From Lachnospiraceae bacterium (GTDB lineage: Bacteria; Bacillota; Clostridia; Lachnospirales; Lachnospiraceae): a DNA stretch of 64,000 bases. The stretch lies in assembly GCA_022792335.1 (NCBI GenBank), contig JAAWAV010000044.1, forward strand, positions 1 through 64,000, given 5' to 3'. The notes under the pieces were generated by a model. The model ran no database searches. It was not told where the DNA came from and saw only the letters and a program-made list of their open reading frames with translations. Both the position numbers and the translations under genes were made by a program. Below, piece after piece: positions 35,480 through 44,229 of this stretch (the first letter of the stretch is position 1; every line of letters starts with the position of its first letter).

Positions 35480-35689
35480 ATGTTTGAAATGTTATATGAA
35501 AACCTGGCGACCGTCTTGATCGGTATGGCTCTTTTGGGTCTTGTAATTCTGGCAGTACGGAGTATCTGGAGAGATAAGAAACAGGGAAAGGCCTGCGGAA
35601 GCTGCGGTGGGAACTGTTCCGGCTGCCATGGATGTAGTATAAGTCGTGGGAGGGAGAAAGTCTCCCAATCCGGAAATAGAAAGCAGTGA
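35480..35689 (+). CDS. FeoB-associated Cys-rich membrane protein
   Basis: This 69-aa protein has one membrane helix (LATVLIGMALLGLVILAV) and a Cys cluster CGSCGGNCSGCHGC. Proteins of this size and form usually end feoAB ferrous-iron operons. Here no feoA or feoB is adjacent (upstream greA, downstream deoB), yet the promoter has two iron-box-like dyads. ATG 35480 follows AGGTGTAGGA. It is too short to infer activity; iron-dependent expression is inferred. Confidence 0.85.
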   Translation: MFEMLYENLATVLIGMALLGLVILAVRSIWRDKKQGKACGSCGGNCSGCHGCSISRGREKVSQSGNRKQ

Positions 35690-35806
35690 CAGGCGGCAAA
35701 CGGCGACGAGGCAAACGATTTCCTGCTTGCTATTATTTTGACCTGTCGATATAATAAGGGAAAGAAACCGATATAGCAGCAGACAGTCTCTGAAAGGGGG
35801 AATTGA

Positions 35807-36994
35807 ATGAAACGGGTATTTTTGATCGTCCTGGACAGTGTCGGCATCGGAGAGATGCCGGATGCAAAGGACTACAGGGATGAAGGGAGCAATACGCTTC
35901 GGGCCTGTACAGGAAGCAGCCATTATGCGATGCCGAATATGGAACGTCTGGGCCTTGGATCCATCGAAGGTGTGAGGGATTGGTACCCCAAGAAAGCGAC
36001 GGAAGGATGTTCCGGGGCTGTAGGACGTTTAAAAGAGGCCTCCAAAGGAAAAGACACGACCACCGGACATTGGGAGATCGCGGGACTGGTGTCAAAAACC
36101 CCTATGCCGCTCTTTCCGGAAGGATTTCCCCGGGAGCTTCTGGATGAATTTGAAACACGGACTGGGAGAGGGATTCTCTGCAATCGGCCTTATTCCGGGA
36201 CGGATGCCATCCGGGATTTCGGAGAGGAACATATGAAAACAGGCGCGCTGATTGTGTATACTTCGGCGGACAGCGTTTTTCAGGTGGCGGCTCATGAGTC
36301 TGTGGTTCCCATTGAAGAACTTTATGAGATCTGCGAGACGGCCAGAGAGCTGTGCGTCGGAGCATTTGGCGTGGGCAGAGTGATCGCCAGACCCTTTGAG
36401 GGAGAACCGGGAAGCTTCAGACGGACGGAGCGGCGTCATGATTTTTCCCTGGTTCCTCCGGAAAACACCATGCTGGATGTTTTGCTTGAGAATGGGAAAG
36501 ATGTTCTGGCTGTGGGAAAGATCAATGATATTTTTGCCGGAAAAGGCATCGGAGAATTTGTCCGCACTTCGGGGAATGCCGATGGAATCGATAAAACCAT
36601 AGAATATATGAAGCGAGAATTTGAAGGACTCTGTTTTACGAATCTAGTGGACTACGATATGCTCTACGGGCATAGAAACGATGTGGACGGCTATGCACAG
36701 GCGCTTGCCTATTTTGACAGGCGACTTCCGGAGCTGCTTTCGCTTCTTGGCAAGGAAGATATCCTGATGATTACGGCAGATCACGGCTGCGATCCTTCGA
36801 CGCCTTCTACGGATCATTCCAGAGAATATGTACCGCTGGTCATGGCCGGAGGCCCCATAAAGGCCGGGGCAGAGATCGGAACAAGAGAAACCTTCGCCGA
36901 TATCGGAGCCACGATTCTGGATTATTTCCGTCTGAGGGGCGAAATTTCCGGGACAAGTTTCTTAAAAGAAATTTGTGATTCCCATATTTTATAG
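35807..36994 (+). CDS. deoB: Phosphopentomutase
   Basis: This 395-aa protein has the alkaline-phosphatase superfamily metal ligands in family order: FLIVLDSVGIGEMPDA at the N-terminus, DTTTGHWE near residue 85 (phosphorylated Thr), and the C-terminal ITADHGCDPSTPSTDHSREY. Length fits DeoB, which interconverts ribose-1-phosphate/deoxyribose-1-phosphate and the 5-phosphates in nucleoside salvage. GAAAGGGGG precedes the start. No nucleoside phosphorylase is adjacent. It converges on the DtxR gene with a 16-bp gap. Confidence 0.95.
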   Translation: MKRVFLIVLDSVGIGEMPDAKDYRDEGSNTLRACTGSSHYAMPNMERLGLGSIEGVRDWYPKKATEGCSGAVGRLKEASKGKDTTTGHWEIAGLVSKTPMPLFPEGFPRELLDEFETRTGRGILCNRPYSGTDAIRDFGEEHMKTGALIVYTSADSVFQVAAHESVVPIEELYEICETARELCVGAFGVGRVIARPFEGEPGSFRRTERRHDFSLVPPENTMLDVLLENGKDVLAVGKINDIFAGKGIGEFVRTSGNADGIDKTIEYMKREFEGLCFTNLVDYDMLYGHRNDVDGYAQALAYFDRRLPELLSLLGKEDILMITADHGCDPSTPSTDHSREYVPLVMAGGPIKAGAEIGTRETFADIGATILDYFRLRGEISGTSFLKEICDSHIL

Positions 36995-37010
36995 GAAACC
37001 AATAAAAATA

Positions 37011-37379
37011 TCAGCTCTGACCGGCCACATGTTTTTTGATGGCGGCAAAGCTTTCGGCGCTGATGACATGTTCGATCCGGCAGGCATCCTCTCTGGCTGT
37101 TTTTTCTGATACACCAAGGAGGATGAACCAGTCGGAGAGTAGCGTATGCCGTTCATAGATGGTTTCGGCGATGTGGCGACCGGAATCTGTCAGGGTAATA
37201 TAACCGTCGTCGTCTACTAGGATATGCCCGGCGTTTCTCAGGTTTTTCATAGCGACGCTGACGCTGGGTTTGGAAAACGCCAGTTCATTGGCAATGTCGA
37301 TCGAGCGGACATTGCCGTTTTTTTGACTCAGAATTAAAATGGTTTCCAAATAATTTTCAGCAGATTCTTGAATTTTCAT
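37011..37379 (-). CDS. DtxR/MntR-family metal-dependent regulator
   Basis: This 122-aa protein has the N-terminal winged helix (YLETILILSQKNGNVRSIDI, FSKPSVSVAMKNLRNAGHI) and the dimerisation/metal region (HTLLSDWFILLGVSEKTARE, DACRIEHVISAESFAAIKKH). It is short, without the SH3-like third domain of DtxR. Promoter TTGCAA-N17-TATACT lies just upstream on the minus strand. The nearby iron boxes at 35355-35409 make it a plausible iron or manganese regulator of that gene. Confidence 0.92.
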   Translation of the reverse strand: MKIQESAENYLETILILSQKNGNVRSIDIANELAFSKPSVSVAMKNLRNAGHILVDDDGYITLTDSGRHIAETIYERHTLLSDWFILLGVSEKTAREDACRIEHVISAESFAAIKKHVAGQS

Positions 37380-37417
37380 TCTGTTTCCCCCCTTTATAGA
37401 AATTTAAACCGTCGTAT

Positions 37418-37446
37418 AGTATAACATAAATGCTGGAATCTTGCAA
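37418..37446 (-). promoter_or_regulatory. Promoter of the DtxR-family gene
   Basis: On the minus strand TTGCAA (37441-37446), 17-nt spacer, TATACT (37418-37423). AAAGGGGGG follows before the ATG. Confidence 0.65.
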
Positions 37447-37576
37447 TGGCAGACAATTTAAATACAATTATTCCATTCTATACAAATTAAAAGTTTTATG
37501 ATATACTAAAAAGATATTTTGCAGGTAAAGAACCTTGTAAAACAGGATTTTGATTTTGTGCGAGGACAGAGTGAGT

Positions 37577-39334
37577 ATGTGGAACAGACGGGAACTGAAA
37601 AGAAACAGCAGAGGCATCATGAAAAAGCATTACTGGCGGGTAGTCGCCATCTGCTTTATCGTGACGTTTATGGCAGGCAGCAATAATAACACTCTTTCTG
37701 CTGTATTTTCTTATGACTCCTCCAAAGAGGCGCTCAATGCAGTCCAGGAAAATACAGTTTTTGATGTCAATGATATCCGGGAGAAAAAACCCCTGGATTT
37801 TCTTTTGGAACAGTTTGAAAAGCGAAGTCAAGAGGAAGAAGAAATTATGGAGAAAAGCCCCTATAAAGAGGGAGTTTTCTCTGCAATTTTCAATCGTACT
37901 ACGGCGACCGGATCCGTATTTGCCGGCATTATCGCACTTCTTCTCGATCCGCTACTGGAAGGCGCGTGGCTGTCTCTCATCTCGGCGGCGGCAGGAGCGG
38001 CGCTCCTGTTTTTCTGGTGGCTGCTCATCCGAAATATTATTCAGGTAGGAAGCTGTCGCTTTTTTCTGGAAGCTCACACCTACAATAATACGAAGGGAAA
38101 CAGAATCTTCTTTCTGTATAAAATCGGACGTATGTGGCGGGTAGCGCTGATTATGCTCCGAAAATTTCTCTACCAGTGGCTCTGGTCTCTGACGATTATC
38201 GGTGGCTGGATCAAAGGTTATTCCTATCTGATGGTGCCGTATCTGGCAGCAGAAAATCCCAACTTAAAGGGCAGAGAGGCTATCGATATCTCCAGACAGA
38301 TGATGCAGGGAAATAAGTGGAGAGCATTTGTTCTAGACTGCTCTTTTCTGGGGTGGCATTTGTTGAGTATTCTCACTCTGGGCCTGGTCGATATCCTCTA
38401 TGCGAATCCTTATAAAGCCGGCGCCAGGGCGGAACTTTATCTGAAGCTCAGAGAGCAGGCTCTTTTAGAAGGAGCCGGTTACGGTTATGCGTTTACGGAC
38501 CTTTATCTGACCTGTCCGTCGGAGGAAGAAGAGCTTCGGGCAGCTTACGAGAGGGAGGCCGTTTTTTTAGAGGGAACGGACTGGAAAGAGCAGAGGGAGA
38601 GTATCAAAGCCTCAGAATTTGATGTGTTTGAAGAATATCCGACCATTCTATTTACAGTTCCGGAAGCGTTTCACGTCAAACGGCCGGGAATCAATTATCA
38701 CTGCAAATATGGAATTACGGGAATCATTCTACTCTTTTTTCTTTTCTCCTTTGCAGGATGGTGCTGGGAGGTGGGACTCCATATGGTCCAGAGCGGAGAA
38801 TTTGTCAACCGGGGCGTATTCCATGGACCATGGCTGCCCATTTACGGCTCCGGCGGAGTCCTGGTACTGGTGGCTCTTAAGAAGCTGCGGGACCGTCCGG
38901 TAGCTACGTTTTTTATGACCGTTTTGCTTTGCGGTATTGTAGAATATGCGACGAGCTGGGGACTGGAGCAAATTTATGGCGTCCGCTGGTGGGATTACAG
39001 CGGCTATTTCCTGCAGTTAAATGGACGAATCTGCGCGGAGGGGCTTTTGGTATTTGGTCTTGGCGGCTGTGCGTTTATCTATATTTTGGCGCCTTTGATT
39101 ATGGAGTTTGGAATCCGGAGGCTTTCCATGAAGGTGCGGATATTTCTGTGTATCCTGCTTCTGGTTCTGTTTGCAGCAGACTTCTGGTACTCCAGAGAGA
39201 CGCCAAACAGCGGAGAGGGAATTAACGGCAGGAGCGGAGCGTCCTCTTTTGTCGCTCAGATCCAAAGAAAGAACGCTCAAACAAAAGAAACCACAGGAAT
39301 AAAAGGACCCCTTTCAGGATACTGGACACCGTGA
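37577..39334 (+). CDS. DUF975 - CmpB-type (PF06541) membrane fusion protein
   Basis: This 585-aa membrane protein has an N-terminal DUF975 part (about 1-300; RNSRGIMKKHYWRVVAICFI, WSLTIIGGWIKGYSYLMVPY, YANPYKAGARAELYLKLR). The C-terminal half is an ABC_trans_CmpB-type domain (WCWEVGLHMVQSGEFVNRG, FHGPWLPIYGSGG, WWDYSGYFLQLNGRICAEGL). Both families are of unknown function and are usually separate genes. The last 113 nt overlap the convergent MATE gene. Start is uncertain between 37550 (ORF limit) and 37577. Confidence 0.82.
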   Translation: MWNRRELKRNSRGIMKKHYWRVVAICFIVTFMAGSNNNTLSAVFSYDSSKEALNAVQENTVFDVNDIREKKPLDFLLEQFEKRSQEEEEIMEKSPYKEGVFSAIFNRTTATGSVFAGIIALLLDPLLEGAWLSLISAAAGAALLFFWWLLIRNIIQVGSCRFFLEAHTYNNTKGNRIFFLYKIGRMWRVALIMLRKFLYQWLWSLTIIGGWIKGYSYLMVPYLAAENPNLKGREAIDISRQMMQGNKWRAFVLDCSFLGWHLLSILTLGLVDILYANPYKAGARAELYLKLREQALLEGAGYGYAFTDLYLTCPSEEEELRAAYEREAVFLEGTDWKEQRESIKASEFDVFEEYPTILFTVPEAFHVKRPGINYHCKYGITGIILLFFLFSFAGWCWEVGLHMVQSGEFVNRGVFHGPWLPIYGSGGVLVLVALKKLRDRPVATFFMTVLLCGIVEYATSWGLEQIYGVRWWDYSGYFLQLNGRICAEGLLVFGLGGCAFIYILAPLIMEFGIRRLSMKVRIFLCILLLVLFAADFWYSRETPNSGEGINGRSGASSFVAQIQRKNAQTKETTGIKGPLSGYWTP

Positions 39335-40601
39335 TGCTCCACCAGATCCCGTTCAGGCCCAGAGAGGTACTCATAAGGACCGTGGCCGCCGGAATCCTGG
39401 CAGAAGTAAAGAGAATGCCCACCAGGGAGGGCGGCAGAGTTTTTCCAAGACCGGAGAAAGCTCCGGCTGTGGTGATCTCCACACACATAAAGAGCTGAGA
39501 GAGACTTAAGATTTTGAGATACTGGATTCCCATGGGAAGGACGGTAGCATCCGGGATAAAAAACTGAAAAATAGGGCCGGGAAGCAGGAAGAGAACGAGC
39601 GTACAGAAAATGCCCCAGACAGTGACGACAGCCATGGAAATCCGGTATCCCTGTCTGATGCGCGACCGGTTTCCGGACCCGAAATTCTGGGCGACAAAGG
39701 CATTGACTGCGGCGGAAAAGCCATCTGCCGTCATCCAGGAGATGGATTCAATCTGACTGCCTACTTTCTGAACGGCCACGGCTGCGTCACCCCAGCCGGC
39801 AATCATCCTTGCGATATACATGGAAATGGCAGAGAAAGCCATATTCTGGAGCGCGGAGGGGAGGCCGATCCGGACGAGAACCCGGATCCTGTGACTGTCC
39901 GGTTTTCGGAGAAGGCTGATTTTGGAAAAAATAACCGGTTCCCGTCGGATAGAGAGAACAAACAGGAGGAATACAAAGGCCTGAGATCCGACGGTGGCGA
40001 CGGCAGCTCCGGATACCCCCATGGCAGGGACGGGACCGGCGCCAAAGATCAAAAGCGGATCCAGCAGAATATTTAAGGTCATGCCGGCGGCATTTACCAG
40101 GAAAGGAGTCCGGCTGTTTCCCATGGCAGTTAAAAGTCCGGTCAGAATCTGATTCAGAACGGAAAAGATCACAAGTCCACAGGTGATGATCAGGTAGATC
40201 CTGGCGTCGGCCACGACAGAAGCAGCGTTCAGGCGGAAAAATCCAATGAGCGGACGGTTGAAAAAGACCGTAAAAAATCCGAAGAGGACAGAAAAGAAAA
40301 CGCCCATCTGGATGGCAAGCCGGGCGAAGGAGACGGCTTCTTTCTGATCCCCCGCGCCCAGCTTCTGAGCGACGAGGACCTGTCCTCCCATACTGGCGAC
40401 AATACCCATTCCGCGGGAGAGCCAGCCAAACATACTGGAAGCGCCCACGGCGGCTACGGCTCCCGCACTCAGACGCCCAATCCAGATCATATCGGTGAGA
40501 CTGTAAGCCATCTGTACCAGAGCAGTGAGCATGATGGGAAGCGCCAGGGAGGTAAGAGCGGGAAAAATTTTCCCTTCCAGTAAATTGACGTTTCGGTTCA
40601 T
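39222..40601 (-). CDS. MATE-family efflux transporter
   Basis: This 459-aa protein has about twelve membrane helices and MATE motifs (LALPIMLTALVQMAYSLTDM, SMFGWLSRGMGIVASMGGQV, VAQNFGSGNRSRIRQGYRIS). These transporters export cationic drugs or metabolites using Na+ or H+. ATG 40601 follows AAAGGAG on the minus strand; GTG 40610 is in frame. Its 3' end overlaps the convergent DUF975/CmpB gene by 113 nt. No regulator is adjacent. Confidence 0.93.
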   Translation of the reverse strand: MNRNVNLLEGKIFPALTSLALPIMLTALVQMAYSLTDMIWIGRLSAGAVAAVGASSMFGWLSRGMGIVASMGGQVLVAQKLGAGDQKEAVSFARLAIQMGVFFSVLFGFFTVFFNRPLIGFFRLNAASVVADARIYLIITCGLVIFSVLNQILTGLLTAMGNSRTPFLVNAAGMTLNILLDPLLIFGAGPVPAMGVSGAAVATVGSQAFVFLLFVLSIRREPVIFSKISLLRKPDSHRIRVLVRIGLPSALQNMAFSAISMYIARMIAGWGDAAVAVQKVGSQIESISWMTADGFSAAVNAFVAQNFGSGNRSRIRQGYRISMAVVTVWGIFCTLVLFLLPGPIFQFFIPDATVLPMGIQYLKILSLSQLFMCVEITTAGAFSGLGKTLPPSLVGILFTSARIPAATVLMSTSLGLNGIWWSITVSSILKGVLLFLWFLLFERSFFGSERQKRTLRSCR

Positions 40602-40784
40602 AGAGAGCACTCCTTTATCTTATGAAAAGACACGTTCCAGGCAATTGCCAGAGGAATCTGTTGCAGGAAAAGCGGAGAAAAATAAAAAGGATTGTAGCAA
40701 AATTGTAGCAAATCAGAGCAGGAATTTCAACGGATGAATGGGATACTTTTTCAAAAATTCTGAATCAGAAAGGGATTTAAGTCT

Positions 40785-41957
40785 ATGAAAGCGTATGATA
40801 TGGGAGACCTGGAGAGAAGCAGGGTGGTATTGATCCCCTGTGATACTTACGAGGGAGAAGTCGTGTATCAGGCCCTTAAGGCAGGAATCAGCCTTTTAGG
40901 CGGTATGGCGGCTTTGATAAAGCCGGAGGAAAAAGTGCTCTTGAAACCGAATCTGGTGCGAAAAGCGAAACTTTCCAGAGCTGTGGTGACTCATCCGGCA
41001 GTGATGGGGGCTGTGGCCAGACTCTTGCGGGAGGCGGGAGTGAAAGAGATGACGGCCGGGGATTCCTGTGGAGTGGGAGCAGCGACAGCGGCCGCCGCTA
41101 GCGTGGGAATGGACAGCGTTCTGAAAGAATACGGGGTGCCTTTGGTTGACTTTACTGGAGCAGGGTCCGTTTCTTATGAGAATGGAGTACAGGCAAAGAG
41201 TTTCTTTGTAGCAAAAGAGGCTCTGGAGGCAGAAGCGATTATCAATATCTGTAAAATGAAAACCCATGCGTTGGAGCGGGTGACGGGAGCTGTAAAAAAC
41301 ATGTATGGCTGTATTCACGGCCTTCAAAAAGCGAAGGGGCATACGTTGTATCCCAATGCCGACAGTTTTGCGAGAATGCTGTCGGATCTGAATCAGTTTC
41401 TGAAACCGAGACTTTATATTATGGACGGAATTGTGGCCATGGAGGGGAACGGTCCTACTTCCGGGGATCCGATACCCATGAACGTGCTGTTAATTTCCAA
41501 AGATCCGGTGGCTCTTGACAGTGTATTTTGCCGTCTCATTTATCTGGAGCCGGAGCTGGTTCCTACCAATTATCATGGAGAGAAGCTGGGACTGGGCTTT
41601 TGGCAGGAGGAGCGGATAGAATTGATTTTGCCGGAAGGGGACGGCTTTGTGGAGATTTCCATGGAAGAGGCGGCGAAACGCTTCGGGAAAGCAGATTTCA
41701 AGGTGGACAGAAAACGGATCAAGAGCGGCCGGTGGGTCAACATGGCGAGGTTTTTGGGATTCTTCCAAAAGAAGCCTTATGTAGACAGGGGAAAATGCGT
41801 GAAATGCGGTGTCTGTGTGGAGAGCTGCCCGGTAGAGGGGAAGGCTCTGACCTTTCAAAAGGGGCGGAAAGAGCCTCCGGTATATGACTATAAGAAATGT
41901 ATTCGGTGTTTCTGCTGTCAGGAAATGTGCCCCCATAAGGCGATCAACGTGCGGTGA
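40785..41957 (+). CDS. DUF362 protein with two 4Fe-4S clusters
   Basis: This 390-aa protein has a DUF362 core (KVLLKPNLVRKAKLSRAVVTH, AIINICKMKTHALERVTGAV, GDPIPMNVLLISKDPVALDS) and a C-terminal ferredoxin domain with two motifs, CVKCGVCVESCPVEG and CIRCFCCQEMCPHKA. Such proteins are common in anaerobes and handle electrons, but the partner reaction is unknown. A TTTAAGTCT leader precedes the ATG. It converges with the next gene with a 24-bp gap. Confidence 0.9.
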   Translation: MKAYDMGDLERSRVVLIPCDTYEGEVVYQALKAGISLLGGMAALIKPEEKVLLKPNLVRKAKLSRAVVTHPAVMGAVARLLREAGVKEMTAGDSCGVGAATAAAASVGMDSVLKEYGVPLVDFTGAGSVSYENGVQAKSFFVAKEALEAEAIINICKMKTHALERVTGAVKNMYGCIHGLQKAKGHTLYPNADSFARMLSDLNQFLKPRLYIMDGIVAMEGNGPTSGDPIPMNVLLISKDPVALDSVFCRLIYLEPELVPTNYHGEKLGLGFWQEERIELILPEGDGFVEISMEEAAKRFGKADFKVDRKRIKSGRWVNMARFLGFFQKKPYVDRGKCVKCGVCVESCPVEGKALTFQKGRKEPPVYDYKKCIRCFCCQEMCPHKAINVR

Positions 41958-41981
41958 GGGAATGGGAGTTGAGGAAAGCTG

Positions 41982-42749
41982 TCAGACAGAAAGACGGATG
42001 CTTTCCAGGATCACGGATTTTATGTCCCTATCCGGCCAGGAAGAATATTTCTGGATTTGTTCCAGCCAGTCAAGCCGGGAAAGGACATCCTCGTCCGAGA
42101 GGTCGTGCTGTTTTTGACAGCGGCGCAGGAGATCGGGCGAGATACCCATACAAGCCTGGTGATAATATCTTAGAATGGAATTTTCCCGGTTTACGGAAAG
42201 GGATTTTTGCTTTTCATACAGGTTTTTCCAGTCTGCCGTAGCGTGGATCTGTGCGAGAGCAGGCAAAATATGGCTTTCAAAGTCCGATCGGATTTGCGTC
42301 AGAATCTGATCTACAGGATCATCTTTTGGAAGATAGTTCTGATAGCCGTCGATCTGATACATATCTGCTTTGTGGAAGGGAGACAGGAGCCCGGCGTGAG
42401 GAAGAAAGTCCCGTTGCAAAAGTTCCTGGCTTTGATTGTAAATCCACTGTTTGGACAGCTCGTCCCGGAGCTTAGCGCTTTCAGACACACTGAAATGAAA
42501 CCGGAAAGAGCAGCCGGTGACAGAGCAGTTGTGCATGGAATTGTGCAGATGGACAAAGAGCCATCCGTCTGCAAGCTCCTTCCACCAGTCAGTTCTCTTT
42601 GTCTTGAAACTGGCAGCTTTCAAAAGCGGTTTCAGAACCGTCTTGATAACTAAATCCCGCTTCTTTCCGGGCGGCATGCTGACTTCCAGTTCTTTTTGTC
42701 TCTGGTAATTTCTGAGTTCCGTTTCTGTCATCTCATAGACACTTTTCAT
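41982..42749 (-). CDS. Hypothetical protein (255 aa)
   Basis: Not recognised. The protein is soluble, helix-rich and charged, with many Trp/Tyr/His residues and no signal peptide or membrane helix. ATG 42749 is chosen because AGGAGG lies 5 nt upstream; an upstream ATG at 42773 is in frame. Segments include DWWKELADGWLFVHLHNSM, CSFRFHFSVSESAKLRDEL and SVNRENSILRYYHQACMG. It stands alone between two convergent neighbours. Confidence 0.7.
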   Translation of the reverse strand: MKSVYEMTETELRNYQRQKELEVSMPPGKKRDLVIKTVLKPLLKAASFKTKRTDWWKELADGWLFVHLHNSMHNCSVTGCSFRFHFSVSESAKLRDELSKQWIYNQSQELLQRDFLPHAGLLSPFHKADMYQIDGYQNYLPKDDPVDQILTQIRSDFESHILPALAQIHATADWKNLYEKQKSLSVNRENSILRYYHQACMGISPDLLRRCQKQHDLSDEDVLSRLDWLEQIQKYSSWPDRDIKSVILESIRLSV

Positions 42750-42963
42750 GGCGCCCTCCTGCTTTTTGGGCATCTTTCTTCAGGCAGATCGATCTTTTTT
42801 CCAGTATACCTTATAAAACAGAAAGTGACAATCCTAAAAGGATGGCTGAGAGTATTCTCTGCCTTCCTTATTTTATATGCAGATGGAGGCTGTGTTTACC
42901 GTTCTGGTTCTGTGGGGGAGGCGCCTTTGGCTGACAAGCTCATATAAGACCGGATGGAGAAGC

Positions 42964-42996
42964 GCGCCACGCCGCAGGTATCCTGCGGCGTGGCGC
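42964..42996. repeat. 15-bp perfect hairpin downstream of the 43017 gene
   Basis: GCGCCACGCCGCAGG pairs completely with its inverse around a 3-nt TAT loop. It lies 20 bp past the stop of the minus-strand gene. There is no T run on either strand, so it may be a stabiliser or rho-type barrier rather than an intrinsic terminator. Confidence 0.7.
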
Positions 42997-43016
42997 CAGA
43001 ACATCCGGCATGGTAC

Positions 43017-44114
43017 TTACAGACTTCCAAGTCTGGCCAGGGTGTTTAAAAGGCTGTCGGGGGAATCGGGGGCGGCAGGAAGAGACTGCTCTTCAAGCTC
43101 TATCTCCACCTCATGCTCTCCGCCTCCGGTGGAAGGCGTAGGAGCCGTACCGCCGCCCGGCGTATTATCGCCTGTGCCAGGAGCCAGGGTTACTGCTTTC
43201 TGGTAAGAGGGGCAGCAGCAGCCGGAGTTTTCACATTCATTTTTCAGAGTCTCATCATGATGGGGAGCTCCAAGCTCCAGAGGTTTGATTTCCCGATCCA
43301 AAAGTCCGCCGGATACAAATTCCATACAGACACTGTCCTCCTGGGGAATGAGGCTTCCCTTGGGCACTACGGCGCGACCGTTGTGAGGAATCAGGTACTG
43401 AGAGTAATAGATACTCTTCAGATAAAGGGAGAGTCCCATAGAAACCTCGCCGGTAGCCCCGTCAAAACTTAAGACCTTGGGAATGATAATCATGTTAAGT
43501 CCCTGGGCCGGAGAAGAAGCGCCTGTGGCAAAGCCCACGTAATTGATGACAGGAGTAGCCGCATCGGCGGCAGAATAGGAGACGCCATAAGGGGCGTAAA
43601 GTTCCAGCTCCACCGAGGAGGGGTTGGTATCCTCATCAAAATAGGCGTAATCCGGCGTTCCGGAGGCAGGGAGATAGGTGGAAGAGACCGGAAGAACCGT
43701 TATCAGCCTCTTCGCACAGTCGTAAAGCTTGACAGCGAAATTGACAGTAAGGTTCCTGAGGGTCACGGAGTAGCAGTTGGGCCGCCCGCTTATGGGAGCG
43801 ATGGCCGGAACTTCCCCGGGAGCAGTGGAGAAAGTCACGGAGACTGCCTCTGCCGTGGAGCTTTCGACGTTGGGATAAGTGGTGGCAAAATCAGCGGCAA
43901 GGGTAATCTGACGGCACAGATTGATCCCAATCTCGTCATAGACGACAGGAGCCAAAAGCGTCAGATACTGGGGAGTTCCGCAGATCGGAGTCGTACATAC
44001 GTCAAAGCAGGGCTCCGGGACAGGAGGCGCGCCATCGCAGCTTCCATTTGCAGCAATGACATTGACGGCATTGGAACGGCCGCATTTGCAGCCTTTAGGC
44101 TTGTATTTAGGCAT
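43017..44114 (-). CDS. Cys-rich N-terminus protein, probable spore-surface protein
   Basis: This 365-aa protein has no signal peptide or membrane helix. It starts MPKYKPKGCKCGRSN, with further Cys residues (FDVCTTPICGTPQY), then a beta-rich body (VTLRNLTVNFAVKLYDCAKR, LNMIIIPKVLSFDGATGEVS). A CENSGCCCPSYQ cluster and a Gly/Pro/Thr linker end it. The start at 44114 follows AAGGAA; an in-frame ATG lies further upstream. The composition recalls spore-coat or exosporium proteins, and the upstream DNA carries a sigma-K-like promoter. Family not identified. Confidence 0.6.
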   Translation of the reverse strand: MPKYKPKGCKCGRSNAVNVIAANGSCDGAPPVPEPCFDVCTTPICGTPQYLTLLAPVVYDEIGINLCRQITLAADFATTYPNVESSTAEAVSVTFSTAPGEVPAIAPISGRPNCYSVTLRNLTVNFAVKLYDCAKRLITVLPVSSTYLPASGTPDYAYFDEDTNPSSVELELYAPYGVSYSAADAATPVINYVGFATGASSPAQGLNMIIIPKVLSFDGATGEVSMGLSLYLKSIYYSQYLIPHNGRAVVPKGSLIPQEDSVCMEFVSGGLLDREIKPLELGAPHHDETLKNECENSGCCCPSYQKAVTLAPGTGDNTPGGGTAPTPSTGGGEHEVEIELEEQSLPAAPDSPDSLLNTLARLGSL

Positions 44115-44150
44115 AAGCTTAAATTCCTTCCATAATGAATCGTTCATCAA

Positions 44151-44178
44151 TATTATATGTTGCCGGGTATATGTCGGT
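44151..44178 (-). promoter_or_regulatory. Candidate sigma-K promoter
   Basis: On the minus strand AC (44177-44178), exactly 17 nt, then CATATAATA (44151-44159). This fits the sigma-K consensus AC-N16/17-CATAnnnTA and lies upstream of the 43017-44114 gene. Confidence 0.55.
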
Positions 44179-44195
44179 GATTCTTCCCATATATT
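44167..44195 (+). promoter_or_regulatory. Candidate sigma-E promoter
   Basis: GTATATG (44167-44173), 14 nt, CATATATT (44188-44195) approximates the mother-cell sigma-E pattern (-35 GnATAnn, -10 CATAnnnT). It precedes the divergent gene at 44230. Confidence 0.45.
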
Positions 44196-44229
44196 AAAGA
44201 GAACATAGAACGAAAAGAGGGCCGGTTTT

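Noticed and set aside
40698-40725. Tandem ATTGTAGCAAA direct repeat
   Set aside because: Only two adjacent 11-bp units upstream of the DUF362 gene with no further context; may be chance or an operator, not enough to call.
42964-42996. Intrinsic terminator
   Set aside because: The hairpin is perfect but lacks a T run on both strands.
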